Source: Sarcocystis neurona
Taxonomy: Eukaryota > Apicomplexa > Conoidasida > Eucoccidiorida > Sarcocystidae
Assembly: GCA_000727475.1 (NCBI GenBank)
Contig: KL647306.1
Location: 1,189,609-1,253,608 of the forward strand
DNA: 64,000 nucleotides
Direction of reading: 5' to 3'
Shown here: one piece after another, positions 1 to 11,700 of the stretch
How the letters are laid out: the number at the start of each line of letters is the position of its first letter
Numbering within the stretch: the stretch's first letter is position 1
The notes under the pieces: generated by a model
The model's database searches: none
The model's input: the letters and a program-made list of their open reading frames with translations, nothing else
Told to the model about the DNA's origin: nothing
Program-made: the position numbers and the translations under genes

Positions 1-370
1 CCTGGGGTCGTATTACATGTGTGGACAGGCCCGTGTACATATTATATGTGTGTACTGGCGTACACGCCACATACATACTATATATGTGTACTGGCGCCGT
101 ACACATATTACGTGTGTGTACAAGCCTGTGTCCACATTATATGTGTGTATAGCCTCTCTCGTATATATATACATGGGTCAACTATGTGTGTCTACTCTCT
201 TCTGTATTCTATGTGTGTCCTGACGTCGTATATCCATTCTATAGGTGTGTCTATACCCAGTCATACACGTACTAGATGTGTGTGTAGCGTCTCCTCCGTC
301 ACAGAAATATGTGTGCATGCAGCTCCGTGTGCATGCTACGTGTGTGTGTAGCGCATCGCTTGTGTGGGTG
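1..370. repeat. Degenerate GT/TA-rich tandem repeat
   Basis: About ten imperfect copies of a roughly 30 bp unit whose core reads like TATTATATGTGTGTA, starting near 11, 40, 76, 105, 134, 180, 207, 237, 269 and 334. Open frames across it (for example Tyr/Val/Cys-rich ones) are products of the repeat and not genes. Confidence 0.7.
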
Positions 371-439
371 TGGAGCCTCTCACGTACGTACTATGGGTGC
401 ATGTGGTGTTGGCTTCGCATGAGTTTGTACGACGGAGAG

Positions 440-2120
440 GTAGAGGCGCGCGCGTGCATGTAAAGTTCCCGTGCATGCACGTATTTCGTGTTGCTGCGCC
501 GTCAATGCGGGTCGATGCGGGCAAGCAGCAACGCTTCAAAGGAGAAGCGAAGTCAGTCGCCCAGCAAGTGGGGTGGACACGTCTGCACCTGAAGTATATA
601 TATATATATATATGGGGTGCATGTGCTGCCTGGGATGCACTGGTGTATGCGGAAGTTTCCCAGTTCCACATGCAACGCGAAAAGGGACGTGTGCATGCAT
701 GTGGATCTGCGTATGTAGCACACACACACACATGTGCGTGGCCGGTGGTTTGCTGCTGCTGGCCACGGGACCCATGTGTGCGGTTGCTGGGGGTGGCTTC
801 TTTTTGGCGTGGGGTGGGGGAGGGCGCCTGATCCGGCCTGCAGAAGCTGCGTCGCCCAACGCATGCAGACGCGTGAGGCGCCTACGAGCTAGGCATGCGC
901 GCGTAAGGCCCGCACAGACACCCCACGGATCGCATGCGTCGTTATTTCGGGAGCGAGCAGCTGCGGGGGGTGTGGGGGGTGCCTGCCCGAGACAGCGACA
1001 GGCAGCATCGTGCGCTGCGCGACGCAGACACGGGGCTCTATCGTGGGCGACAGCACTCTGTGCGTGTATATATATGTGTGTGGTCGGCCTCCTGCAGATA
1101 TCTGTGTATATATAGATACGTGCAGTAAGAGTATCCGCGCATGCAGTCGGGTGCGGGGGGGGGGGAGGGGCAAGGACGGCGCGTGAGTGTGTGTACATGT
1201 GCATGCGGTCGGGGTTGGAGTAGAGAGTGTGTGCTGCATGCTGCGCCGCCCAGGAAGTAGGGGACCGCATGTGCATGCACACGCGTTGCCACAGAGTCTT
1301 CACTTCCCGTTGAGTGAGAAACGGACCCAGACGTCGTCTCAGCCGTGCATGCGCAGAAAATAAAGGCCGGGGAAGCGAAGGACCTGCATGCGCATGCACA
1401 GAGCACGCGCATGCATAGGCAGTTGTTGTGCATGGGGGCTGTTGTGGGCGGACGGCGAAGTGATTTTATGGCCGTGAGTCCACGGGTCCGCTGAGAGAAG
1501 CGAGGGGCAACTTCCACAGCATGCATGTGGAGACCAGGCGCATGCACGTGGCCTCACTGAAGCGCATGCATGCACGTGGGAGGGAAGCGACGTGTGTGCC
1601 AGCGACATGCACACGCGCGCATGCGAGGGGACAGCAGCGTAGCAGACGCATGCGCGCGCATGCTGGCGCAGGCGGACAGGGCTCTGTAAGCTGCTGCTCG
1701 CATGCATGTGATGACTCCCTTCACCAGGGAGCTGGGAACGAATAGCTGGGGAACAGAGCGCTTTGTACTTCTTGGGGGTGTTCAGTAGCAGAAATCTACT
1801 GCCCAGTCTGCAGGATGCTCTTACGCAGACAGCAGCACGCGGCTGCGACCGGCCCGAGCTGCTAGCGAGGAAGTTGCGGCTAGCCAGTGGTTCCGCGGGC
1901 CGAGCCCTGCAGATTCGGGCGCATGCATGCAGGTTCTCTTGTGGGGGCGTGTGGCTAGGACGGCTGATGAAGGGTAATTGTGGCGCGAGATGCGGCGGTC
2001 GATACTGCAGCAGGCGGCCGCAGCACGCAGACGCTGCTTGCTGCGCGTGGGGGTAGCAAAAGAAAAGCACGCGACGCGCAGCGGGGTGGAGGGGGCCGAG
2101 AGGAATGCATGCAACAGCAA
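440..2120. promoter_or_regulatory. GCATGC-palindrome-rich region, possible regulatory DNA
   Basis: The hexamer GCATGC, often extended to TGCATGCA, occurs more than 20 times in about 1.7 kb; single copies are seen near 470, 690, 860, 893, 930, 1138, 1199, 1235, 1272, 1345, 1386, 1410, 1521, 1540, 1565, 1618, 1645, 1699, 1921 and 2105. Chance expectation is less than one. TGCATGC is known as an upstream motif in apicomplexan promoters and as an AP2-type binding site. The cluster lies just upstream of the plus-strand gene at 2.2 kb. I see no convincing exon inside it. A regulatory role is inference; it could also be a low-complexity expansion. Confidence 0.45.
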
Positions 2121-2181
2121 GAGCAGTGAGAAGGCGTAGAGGTGCGCAGCCGGGCCAGGCTAGCGCAGGCATCGTAGCAAC

Positions 2182-5100
2182 ATGCACAGAAGTCGACGCA
2201 GTAGCGCAAGTCGGGAAGGCAGCAGGCGCGTCCAGCTGCGGGAGTCGCAGCAGCCTGGGGCCAGTGGGAAGCGTCAGCCGCAGCGGCAGCAGCAGCACAG
2301 CATCCTCACAGCAGCAGCAGGGTTGCTGACGGCAGCAGCAGCAGTGGCGGTACTGGTTCACATAGGTACGCCGTCGCAGCGAGTCAGCAGCCCGAGCAGC
2401 GACAGCAGCGGAAGGCAACGCGAGCAGCGCTGGCAGCAGCAGCGTTGTCGAGCAAGGGGTGCTGCGGCAGCGAGCATGTGGAGTGGCCGCAACACCGGCG
2501 TAGAAAGCAGCAGCGGCAAGAGACAGCGGCTGGTAGGTAGGTAGCAGCAGCAGGAAGGTGGCTGTGTGTTGGTCAAGTGCTGCTTCTGCGTGTGACGTGC
2601 TGCTGCTTCTGCTGCGACGTCTGCGCAGGGCTTACGAACGCCACCGCCGAGAACTACAAGAATTCCACACAAATCAGGTGCAGTGCCTCGTAAGTTTCCT
2701 CTCCCTCCCTTTGCTCTCTCCTCGTTTTCCGCCTCGTCGGGTTGCTGCACTCTTCTGCACCGCTGCTGCTGCTGCAGCCTGTTTCGCTGCTGCTGCAGTC
2801 GGCTGCGCAGCTCCTGCAGTCTGCTTTGCTGCTGCCGTGCGCCCGGCCGTTTTGCTCTGCTGCTGTTGAATTTCCGTGTGTTGTACTGCGGCAGTTGCTG
2901 CCTGTCATTCTGCTGGAGTTCCTCCGGCTGCTACACTGCGACTGCCTATCTGTCTGCTGCAGCTGCTGCTGCGCCGAATCGGCGCCGCTGACGCAGCTGC
3001 CCTCGGCCCCCTGCTCCCGTTGCTTTTCTTCGCTATATCGCTGGGGCTCCACTGCTCGCCCTGCAGCTGCCGCTCCACTCCATACCACACTGCTGCTGTG
3101 CCGCTTGACGTTTGTTCCGGGCTGCTGCAGCCGCTGTCGTGACTCTGTTGTTGGCGTCCTTCTCATTGCTGCTGCTGTTGCTGCAGTTCCGCGTGTTACT
3201 CCCACATTGCCCCACGTCTGCTGCGGGAAAGATGGGTCACTACCGCTGCTGCAGTCGAGCCCATAGCCGCAGCTGCTTTCGTTCCTCGCAGCAGTGTCTG
3301 GCCTGCATTTTCCCGGCTGCTGTGACGCGCTCGCTGTAAACAAACGCTGCGGCTACCGCTGCGGCTGCGTCGCTTGGTGCTGCTGCCCGGCTTGGGTGTG
3401 CCATATATAAATTGCAGCTGCTGCCCCTCTTCCGCTGCCTCGCATGCCTGGCTGTTGCTACTCTTCATATTCCTGTACCGGTGGGGTGGTGGCGGCCGCT
3501 GCCGCTGGTGCTGCCTCCTCCGCTCTGCTTTGCTGCTGCCGGGGTTGCTGCTGCCGCGGTTGCTGCTGCCGCGGTTGCTGCGGCTCAGCAGTCGCATCTG
3601 CTCCGCTGTGCGGCTTCCTCTGTCGCTGGTGAGGGCGATGGTGACGGGCGGCGGGTTTCTCTGCTGTTGACGTCGCTGTTTCTGCTGCAGTGCTGCTGCT
3701 TCGGGCGTCCCCCACTGCTACTGCTGCCTTGCTGTGCTGCGTCTGTTGCTGCTGCTGCCCCGCAGCCCCCGGAGCCGCTGGTGCATCGGCTTGCCAAACT
3801 GCAAGTACACCGAGACACGCAGAAGCAAGAGGAATGCAAAAGAGCTATTCAGGTAATTCGATCTTAAAAGCTTCCTGCCAAGAGGCTCTCTTGCTTCCCG
3901 TCGTCTTCCGTACGGGTACTCTCGAACGCGCTGTCATAGCTTCCGCTGCTGCCGCGGCGTGCCCCCTGCTGCTGGCTGCGTCATGCCTGTCCACTGCTGC
4001 TGTTGCCGCTGTTGCTGCGCGACTAATATCTCGTGCTGCTGCTCCTGCTTCTGCCACGTCGACGGCGGGTGCCGCTAGGGTGCCTGTTGCCTGAGGAGGC
4101 GCGGCTGCTTCTCCTGTCCTGGGGTTTCCTCTGCTGTTCGTCGCTGCCTGCGCTGCCGTCGTCGCAGCCGTTTTTGCCGTTTCCTGTGGACGACTTGCCA
4201 GTGTCACTGGGCTGATGCTTCTTCAACTCCGTATGGAAGCTGTGAGCTGCTGATCCTGCCGTTGTGGGGTTTAAATGCTGCTGCTGCTCTTGGTTGACCG
4301 AGTGCTGCAGTAGTAGGTGCTGCTGCTAGTTCACGCACTGCTGCTGCCGTGCTGGATCTGTTGGTGCTGCTGGCACAGCTGCCGTTGTTGGCCGTCGAAC
4401 AGCAGTGGCTTCTGCGTACGCGACTTCTTGTAGTGCGGGGGCGAAGTGCTGCTTCATTCACTTATCCCGACGATGCTACGGTGGTGCAGAACAATATCGA
4501 TGCTGTGTCCCGCTCCTGCTGCTGCTTGTCCTGCTGCTTCGTCGATCTGCGTGGGCTGCGTCCTTCTTGTGCTGCAGCCGCGCTGGCGCGGTAGTGGACT
4601 GCCGCCGTCGTCTCGGGGTGTTGCCCCCCCCTTCTCATGCATGTGCAGCAGCCGCCGCTGCTGCCCACTGGTGCACACACTACTGGCGGTTCCCCTCCCT
4701 CTGCTGCTGCTGCTGTTGCTTTCGTACGTAAGTTCCTTTGTGCTGCCGCTGCTGCTGCTGCTGCATGTGCTGCTCCTGCGTGTGCTGTTGCTGCGTGTGC
4801 TGCTGCTGCTTGTGGTGCTACAGCGCCACTTCCGTGCGTTGGTGGTGAAGCGACGCAGGCGGTCGCAGCAGCAGGAGGAGGACGGTGAGGAGAAGCAGAG
4901 CGAAGAAGAGGGGGAGCGCTGTCGACCGCCCCAGCGGAGAAGTACTTCTTCCGCGGCTGCAGCTGCTGCTTCTCCGACAGACGTCCCAGACTCTGCAGGC
5001 TCGCACTCTTGCGCGTCTCCCGAAGCACACGCAGCTGCTGCTGACGTTTTGGCAGCTGCTGGAGGTCGCGCTGCGGCTGTTGCTGCTGCTCGCGCCGCTG

Positions 5101-5537
5101 CTGCGAGGGCTGCGGCTGCAGTCGTGACAGCAAAAGAAAACGCCAGGAGACGCCTACCGCAGCAGACGCTCTCTGACCCAGCAGCAGAAGGAAGGGGAGA
5201 AGCCGCCGCCTCCTACGTGCAGCAACAGCAGCAGCAACAGTTCCCTCAAGTGGAGCAACCGCTGCTTGTCCAGCAGCAGCAGCAGAGAGGACGCAGCACA
5301 TCTGCGGTGGCGGCTGGCGAAGCAAAGCAGCGGTTGACGACAACGCCCGCAACTAAGAGAAAGCGAAAACGGCCGTCTGCTGCTGCTGCTGCTTCGGGCT
5401 TCTTGTCCGGTGCACCCCCACATGCTTCCCCTGCTGCTGCTACTCAGTCCCCCCGGTCGTGTCCAAGTAGCAGCATCGCAGCTGCAGCAGCGCCTCTTGC
5501 GAAGCTTCTCGAATTCTTCCCGGAGGAAGACGACTAA
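2182..5537 (+). CDS. Multi-exon gene, basic helical low-complexity protein of unknown function
   Basis: I do not recognise a family. The best-supported part is three exons joined in matching phase: 2629-2689, 3766-3852 and 4824-5537. They encode a charged helical stretch (AYERHRRELQEFHTNQ, then PLVHRLAKLQVHRDTQKQEE, then RHFRALVVKRRRR) followed by Glu/Gln-rich, Ala-rich and poly-Gln segments. A KRKRKRP cluster resembles a nuclear localisation signal, and the protein ends in LEFFPEEDD. A first exon at 2182-2540 starting at an ATG joins in phase through a GTAGCA donor, giving about 406 residues; this exon is much less certain. Introns are CTG-repeat-rich and end in CAG. A nuclear, coiled-coil-like protein is a guess from composition only. 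The next gene starts about 0.5 kb downstream on the same strand. Confidence 0.5.
2629..2689 (+). CDS. Internal exon of the 2.2-5.5 kb gene
   Basis: Acceptor CTGCGCAG ends at 2628 and a strong GTAAGT donor starts at 2690. It encodes a charged helix with RRELQEFHTNQ and ends in phase 0. Confidence 0.55.
3766..3852 (+). CDS. Internal exon of the 2.2-5.5 kb gene
   Basis: 29 whole codons between a CCCCGCAG acceptor and a GTAATT donor at 3853. It encodes PEPLVHRLAKLQVHRDTQ and continues to ECKRAIQ, a predicted amphipathic helix without repeats, unlike all its surroundings. Confidence 0.6.
4824..5537 (+). CDS. Last exon of the 2.2-5.5 kb gene
   Basis: Acceptor GGTGCTACAG ends at 4823; the exon opens in phase 0 with RHFRALVVKRRRR and reads to a TAA at 5535-5537. 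It contains Glu-rich, Ala-rich and poly-Gln tracts, a KRKRKRP basic cluster and an acidic C-terminus. Confidence 0.6.
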   Translation, partial: RHFRALVVKRRRRSQQQEEDGEEKQSEEEGERCRPPQRRSTSSAAAAAASPTDVPDSAGSHSCASPEAHAAAADVLAAAGGRAAAVAAARAAAARAAAAVVTAKENARRRLPQQTLSDPAAEGRGEAAASYVQQQQQQQFPQVEQPLLVQQQQQRGRSTSAVAAGEAKQRLTTTPATKRKRKRPSAAAAASGFLSGAPPHASPAAATQSPRSCPSSSIAAAAAPLAKLLEFFPEEDD

Positions 5538-6049
5538 GACAACGCCTCCCAGTACCTGACGCCAGCAGCGGCAGCAGTCAGCAGCAGCAATCAGCAGTAG
5601 CAACAGCAGCAGCAGCAGCACCAACAGCAGCACCAGCAGCGTCAGAAGCAGCAGCGACTGCCGGAGAAGCGGCAGCAGCAGGGCGAGAAGCGGCAGCAGG
5701 ACCCCAGGCGACAGCATCGGCAGCAGCAGGAGTTGGAGAAGCAGCAGTGACACTGGGGAAGACGGGATCGACAGAAGCTGCAGGTTTCTGAAGTAGCAAC
5801 AAGAGCAGAAGAAGCAGCAGCAGCAGTCGTGGGACACCCGCCTGCAGAAAGAGCAGGTCGACCTGCGTCCACAGCGAGACGAGTGGACGGCGCCGCAACG
5901 GCAGCAGCAGTAACAGCAGCGGCGTTGACAGAAGTAGGAGAAGAAGAAGCGAAGGAAGAGAACTAGCATAGCGCCCGGTGCCGCAGCAACAGAAGCAGCA
6001 AGAAGAATCAAACAGCGTCAGCGAGGGGGAGCAGAGGTCGTTGCAGCGT

Positions 6050-8736
6050 ATGGGGACGCGTGACGTTTCTTTTTCCTGCAGCAGCGCCGTCCCCCTCGCT
6101 TCGTCGGAGGAGGCCAGAAGCAGCAGCAGCTGTTGTATTGTCGGTCCGTCTGCTCTTGCTCCTGCTGCTGCTGCGCCGTTGGTGTATACGAGCGGGTGCC
6201 CCACCTCGAGTAGCAGCGGCTGCTCTGCTGACAGCAGCAGAAGCACGAACCCTGCCGTCCCGTTGAACGGGTGCTGCCTCGCGGGAGGAACGAGCAGCTG
6301 GTATGAACACCACCGCCGCAGCGGCAGCCCTGCGCGCAGCAGCCGCACAGGCGAGTCGGCGGGTGGAAGAAGCAGCAGCAACAGCAGCACCAAATGGAGG
6401 AAGGACAGCGAAGAGGAGAACCGCGGGAACTGCAGCGTTCTTGGGATGGCAGAGGCAGCAACCGACGCAGAAGAAGTCGTTGCTGCCCCATGTCTTGAGG
6501 TCGTCTTCGGCAGTTACTCTCGGAAGGGCAGCGCACACGACAACGAGGACCGCGTGAGCGTCGCCTACTGGGGCGGGGGCAGAGGAAAGAGAAGAAAGCG
6601 AAGCAGCAGCAGCAGCGCGGGCGGAGAGGGGCCGGCCCCGGCGTGGCTGCAGCGGCAGCAGCCGCAGGCGGCGGCAGGAGGAGAGGGGGAATCGCGCGGG
6701 GCAACAGAGACAGAGGGCAGCGGTGCGAGAAGGAGGAGGAGCAGCAGCAATGTGGGTCCCGGGAGGGAGGCCGGCAGCAGCAACAGCAGCTGCTACACGA
6801 GCAGGCTAATGCGGGACGAAGGAGACGCGTACGCTGTGTGGGACGCAGACGTCGGGCAGCAGCAGAAGCGCGAGGCACCTGAGGAAGGCGAGACGGGCAC
6901 GGCAGGGCGTGGCACTGATGCAGCAGCAGCAGCAGGCGGTGGCGAGGGCATGCGCGTCGCACACAATAGCGAAACGCGGATGGGAGCAGCAGCAGGAGGA
7001 ACAGCGGCAACACTTGGCTCGACCAGGACAGCCGCTGCAGCAGAGGGAGCAGCAGGTAGAGAGGGAGGAACAGAGGGGAGTCAGGAAGGCCAGCAGCAGG
7101 GCCGTGTGTGTTGCGGGGCAGCCGATGACGGAAGAGGAAGTGTCGCTGCTGCTGTTCACGGCGAAGTCACGCAAGACAAAGAAGCAGCAGGACTGGCGAC
7201 AAAGTCTGCACCACATGGAGAAGGAGAAGCAGCAAAGACAGACGACGCGCTAGTGGAACGACGCGCGACGGCTACTGCTGGTGAGGGGGGCGGTCTCGAA
7301 AGCAGCAGCAGCAGCAGCAACTGCGGCAGCAGCCAGCAAGAGGTATGCAGCACGCGCATGTTGCAGGAGCAGCAACTGGGCATGGGAGAGCGTGGACAGG
7401 AAGACTGCCTGGCGAGCAGGACTGCAGAGACAGGGCAGCAGCAGGAGCAGCAGCAGCAACTAGGCGGAGGAGAGGGCAGCAGCACGGTGAGGGAGGAGCT
7501 CAAGCAGCAACAACAGGCGCTTCTGCGCGCGCGTGGTAGGGAAGGGGAGCTGCGAAAGCAGATGCTGCCGGCCAAACGAGCAGCAGCAGGCGACTCTGAT
7601 GACTGCGGCCTGCTGCTGCTCATGCCGTTCGTCGCAGCAAAAAGAAGCAAATTAAATCGGCGTGCGATTGATGCGGCGCGCCGCTGGCACAGCGCCGGCA
7701 ACCGACGAGCGCAAGGCTGGGGATTTACTGCGATGCCTGTGCTGCTTCAGTCCGTCCCTCGGCAACCACAGCAGCAGGAGGAGGCCTTCGAGCCGGCAGA
7801 CCGGCGGGACCTGTGCATGCGAAAGCATCCGGCTTGTCGTCCTGAACAGCAGAACGTGTCGCGGCCGGGCCTCGACCTCGGCAGCAGCAGCAGCAGTGGC
7901 AGCGACAGTCTGGCTGCTGAAGACACAGGGTCGCCGAACATTTTGCCGAGACAACCCATCACGTTTGCTGGCCAGTACCCAGCAGCAGCAGCGTCTGCAA
8001 CAGCAGCAGATGGTGGCGGCGGGGGCTACGGAGAAGCCGCAGCAGCCGGCGGCGGAGGTGCAGCATATCAACCAACTACACCTGCAGCTGGTGAAACACC
8101 TGCAGGTGCCGGGGGGCTTGCGGCCGAAGACCGGCGAAGACAGGAAGCATCTCCTGGTGCTGCCGCACTCGACGCCACCGCTGCTGCTGCTCCTGCTCCG
8201 CCTTACCCTGCTAGCAGTGCCGTTGCCGCTAGGAGGGGATCCGAAGAAGCTGGCGGAGCGGAGCAAGAGCTGCAAGAGCAGCTCTGCGGAACAGGCCCAG
8301 AGCAGCGGCAACTGCAACGTACGGAGCAGGAAACGGTGCAGCAGATGCAGCGGGAGCTGCGGCTTCCTCGGGAGGAAGACCCGACGTTTTTGTTCACGGT
8401 GTGCGACGGGCACGACGGCCCGTCTGCAGCGATCTACGCAGCGCTGGAGCTGCCCAAGATGCTCTGCAGCAGCGAGCGGGAGCAGCAGCAGCAAGCAGGA
8501 GAACAGCAGCAGCAGCGGAAGACAAAGGAGGGGTCAGAGAGGGGCTCGGCCACCACTGGAACGGTGGCAGAGGACAGAAATGGATGGACGACGACGAAGA
8601 ACGACAGCGCGCTGGTGGTGGACAGCAGCAACAGCAACGCAGGCGAAAACGACTGGCAGTCGGCTGCCAACCCACAAGAAGCAGCAGAAGATGTACAACT
8701 TAGACGCATTTTTGCTGCTCTTGACTCTGGCTTCCG
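6050..8736 (+). CDS. PP2C phosphatase exon 1
   Basis: Carries the first two PP2C motifs (NEDR and DGHDG) with an insertion of about 600 residues between them. It ends with ALDSGF plus two bases of an Arg codon at a GTGAGT donor (8737). Confidence 0.85.
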
Positions 8737-11700
8737 GTGAGTCCCGCGCACGTATCTCCCTGCAGAAACGCCGGCCCGTGGGGACCGACGGGTCTCCCTG
8801 CAGAAACTCTTCTCCCCCTTCCACCCGCACGCATATGCGGTATATCTGTGGACGTGCATATATATATATGTGCAATAGAAATAGAGATATATGTGTGTAC
8901 GTATGGGCATAACGGCCCACACAGACATATATATGTGTGTGTAGCTGCGTTTATGAAAGGGACCAACGTCGAAGAAGGCGGGTGGGGCCCCACCACCACC
9001 ACCGCACGTCTGCCCGTGGTGAAATCCTGCGTCGGCCCCGTGTGGCCTTCCCTTTCTTCCCCCGCCCGCCCACATGTGTGCAGACGTATAAATATATCCG
9101 CAGAGTATGTCTGTACGTGTGTACATCGCACGCACGCAGAGGGGGATATGTGGATACGCGTGTGGGGAGAAGAGACGCCAGTAGAAGGCGACAGGGGGGT
9201 CAACGCAGCAGAGCTGCATGCCGTCTCGCACGAAGGGCAATGCTGCTGCAGCAACAACAGCAGGGCAGGCTCCTCTCCCGTGGCATCCCACGCTGCAGGG
9301 AAGACGGCACACGGCGTCCGACGACACCCGCAGCAGCAGCCCCAGGCGTCGCAGCAACTGCAGCAGCAGGGGTCCACGTCAGATTTTCCTCGGGGAAGGT
9401 GGGTGTAGCGATAGGATCCGAGCAGCAGGTGCCCAGGTGAGAAAAGAGGTTGAGCTGGGGGAGGGTGGGGGGTCGCTTCTGCTGCCAGTGGGCCGCCGTG
9501 TGTGTGCGTGAGGATCGTCTGGCCGCTGCCTTCCCCCTGCGCCTCCATACCCGCGTCGCTTACTGCAGAGAGGAGCAGCGTGGGCGCGCCAGCGGCAGAA
9601 GAAGATGGTCAGCTGCGGCGCTGTATAGGCAGCAGATATGTTCGCCTGACACGCGCAGTCTCGTCCCTGCGTCTCCATCTCTCACAATTGAATCGGTGTT
9701 CCTCTCTTCGGTGATAAGCATCTCGCAGCTATACTTCTATGAGTCTATACACTCGTCATATATATGTTACGTGTCTGTGTGTCTGCCGCAGCTATACCTA
9801 CATGAGTTTGTATGCAGGCAGCGTCATACACATATTAGCAGCTATACTTCTATGAGTGTGTACGCCCCCCAGTGTCACATGTATATATGCAGGTATACTT
9901 TTATTAGTGTATATGCTCGGAGTGTCATATCTATATGTATACAGCTATATAGTTATGAGTGTGTGTGTGCCCGTCCCCGAGGTCGGGGGCTCCCGGGTTC
10001 ATGCATCTCTCTCCATACGTGTATACATTTATATCTGTAGCCACACGTATGTGGGCATCCCTCTATTTCTCTGTAAGTATTTGCTTACGTATGTACACAC
10101 ATCTATACTTGCGTGGTGTGTACGTGCTTACGTTGCTTCTGCGTAGAGAGGAGGAGGTACGCGTCTTCGGACAGCCTCTGTGTGTGTGCATGTGCGGTCG
10201 CGTGTGCTGCTCAGAGAGGAATGTGAGAGAATATCAGCGACGGCGGGAAGCACGTGCACAAGCGGCACCTGCGTCATTTCCCTCCTCGTCCGAGGCAACA
10301 CTCTTCTCTGTCAGAATGTGGGGGACTGCCGTGCGGCGCTGCTGTCGTTCGATCTCGCTGCGGGTGGCCGCTGGCTGCGTTGGTGCATGCGCCGGGAGAA
10401 AGCGCGCACTACCAGCAGCAGCAGGAGCAGCAGAAGCTGCAGCCGCAGCAGCGCCGTCCACAATCCCAGGGCACAGGGCTCGGCCGGGCGCAGGCTGAAC
10501 AGCAGCCGTAGCAGCAGCGTCCACACGCAGCAGAGCGACAGGAGTGCCGTCAGCGGCAGTAGCAGCAGCAGCGGCAGCATATTTGACGACAAGGGAAGAA
10601 GAAGAAGCAGCTGCAGCGAGGTGGTGGGAGAGGCGTGGACGAAGGGGGAGAGAGACAGAGAGGAGGATGTTGCAAAGCGTGCGCAGCAGCTGTTCATGCC
10701 GCCAGTACCCCCCCCGGAGGAGCAGGACCAGCAGCAGCAGCATCGGCAGCAGAGACGGAAGGAGGACCAGCAGCAGCAGCAGCAGCTGCGTGGCTTCCGG
10801 CGGGGACCGTCGACGTGGTTACGAGCTGCCAAAAAATACTTGTACGCCATGTATGAGGACAAGGGGGAGGAAGAGGAAGAAGAGGCACAGGAAGAGAGCT
10901 ACTTCATTGACAGAGAGACCAGCGCTTCAGATGTTGGCAGCCAGGAGGGAGGAGGAGCAGCAGCAGGAGCAGCAGCAAGACCGGGGTGTGAAGGTGCGAC
11001 AGACGCAGGTGCGAAGTTTGGCGAAGACACAGAAGAAGCAGGCGCCGCAGTGACTCGCAACGCGCGGGCAGCAGGAGACCCAGCTGCAGCAACAATCGCC
11101 AAAATAGACGAAGAAAAAGAATTTGTGTTAGGGGAAGGAGGCGGGCGCGATTGGCTGCTTCGCACAGGAGAAGAAGTTGGAGAAGTTACGGATGGAGAAG
11201 TGGATCGCGCTGTGGCACTGCTAGACGTCTGTTTGTTCGGTGAGAAGAAGCCGCAGCTTAGCCCCCCTGCAGGAACAGCACCGGCAGCAAGTAGTGGCGC
11301 AGCGGCAGCAGCGGTCGAGGCCCCCAGAAAAGAGGCGGAGGAAGAAGACGAAGAAGAAACGGAGGGAGCAGGGAGGATATTGACTGAACGGCGGTGTCCA
11401 ACACGTCTTTTTCCCTCAGGCGGGACGGCAGCAGCAGATGCGGGAGCACCGGCAGCCACAGGAGCAGCTGCAGCAACAGCGAGAGGGACGGCAGCACTGC
11501 TACGCAGCTTTGGTAGCGCAGCAGCAGCAGCAGAAGGCGATCGAGAAGAAGTGGCAGTAGCAGATGAGAGTATGTACCAGTCATTGGGGAACCAAGAAAA
11601 GGCCGTGGGTGAAGGAATTGCAGCAGGAAGAAGGACAGCAACAGCGGAGACTGCTGGGGAAAGGGGAAGCATGCAGGAAGACGCAGGGACCCCACAGACA

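Noticed and set aside
536..1399. Long His/Arg/Pro-rich minus-strand frame
   Set aside because: Reads GT- and GCATGC-rich low-complexity DNA; several other frames are equally open and no domain or splice logic supports it.
1339..2418. 359-codon minus-strand frame
   Set aside because: Cys/His/Arg-rich composition typical of the wrong strand of GCATGC and CAG repeats; no motif.
5154..6393. Leu/Cys-rich minus-strand frames
   Set aside because: Antisense of CAG repeats in the phosphatase and its upstream region; open only because CTG reads as Leu, Cys or Ala.
7662..8912. 416-codon plus-strand frame overlapping the phosphatase
   Set aside because: Alternate frame through the same repeats; the PP2C motifs are in the other frame.
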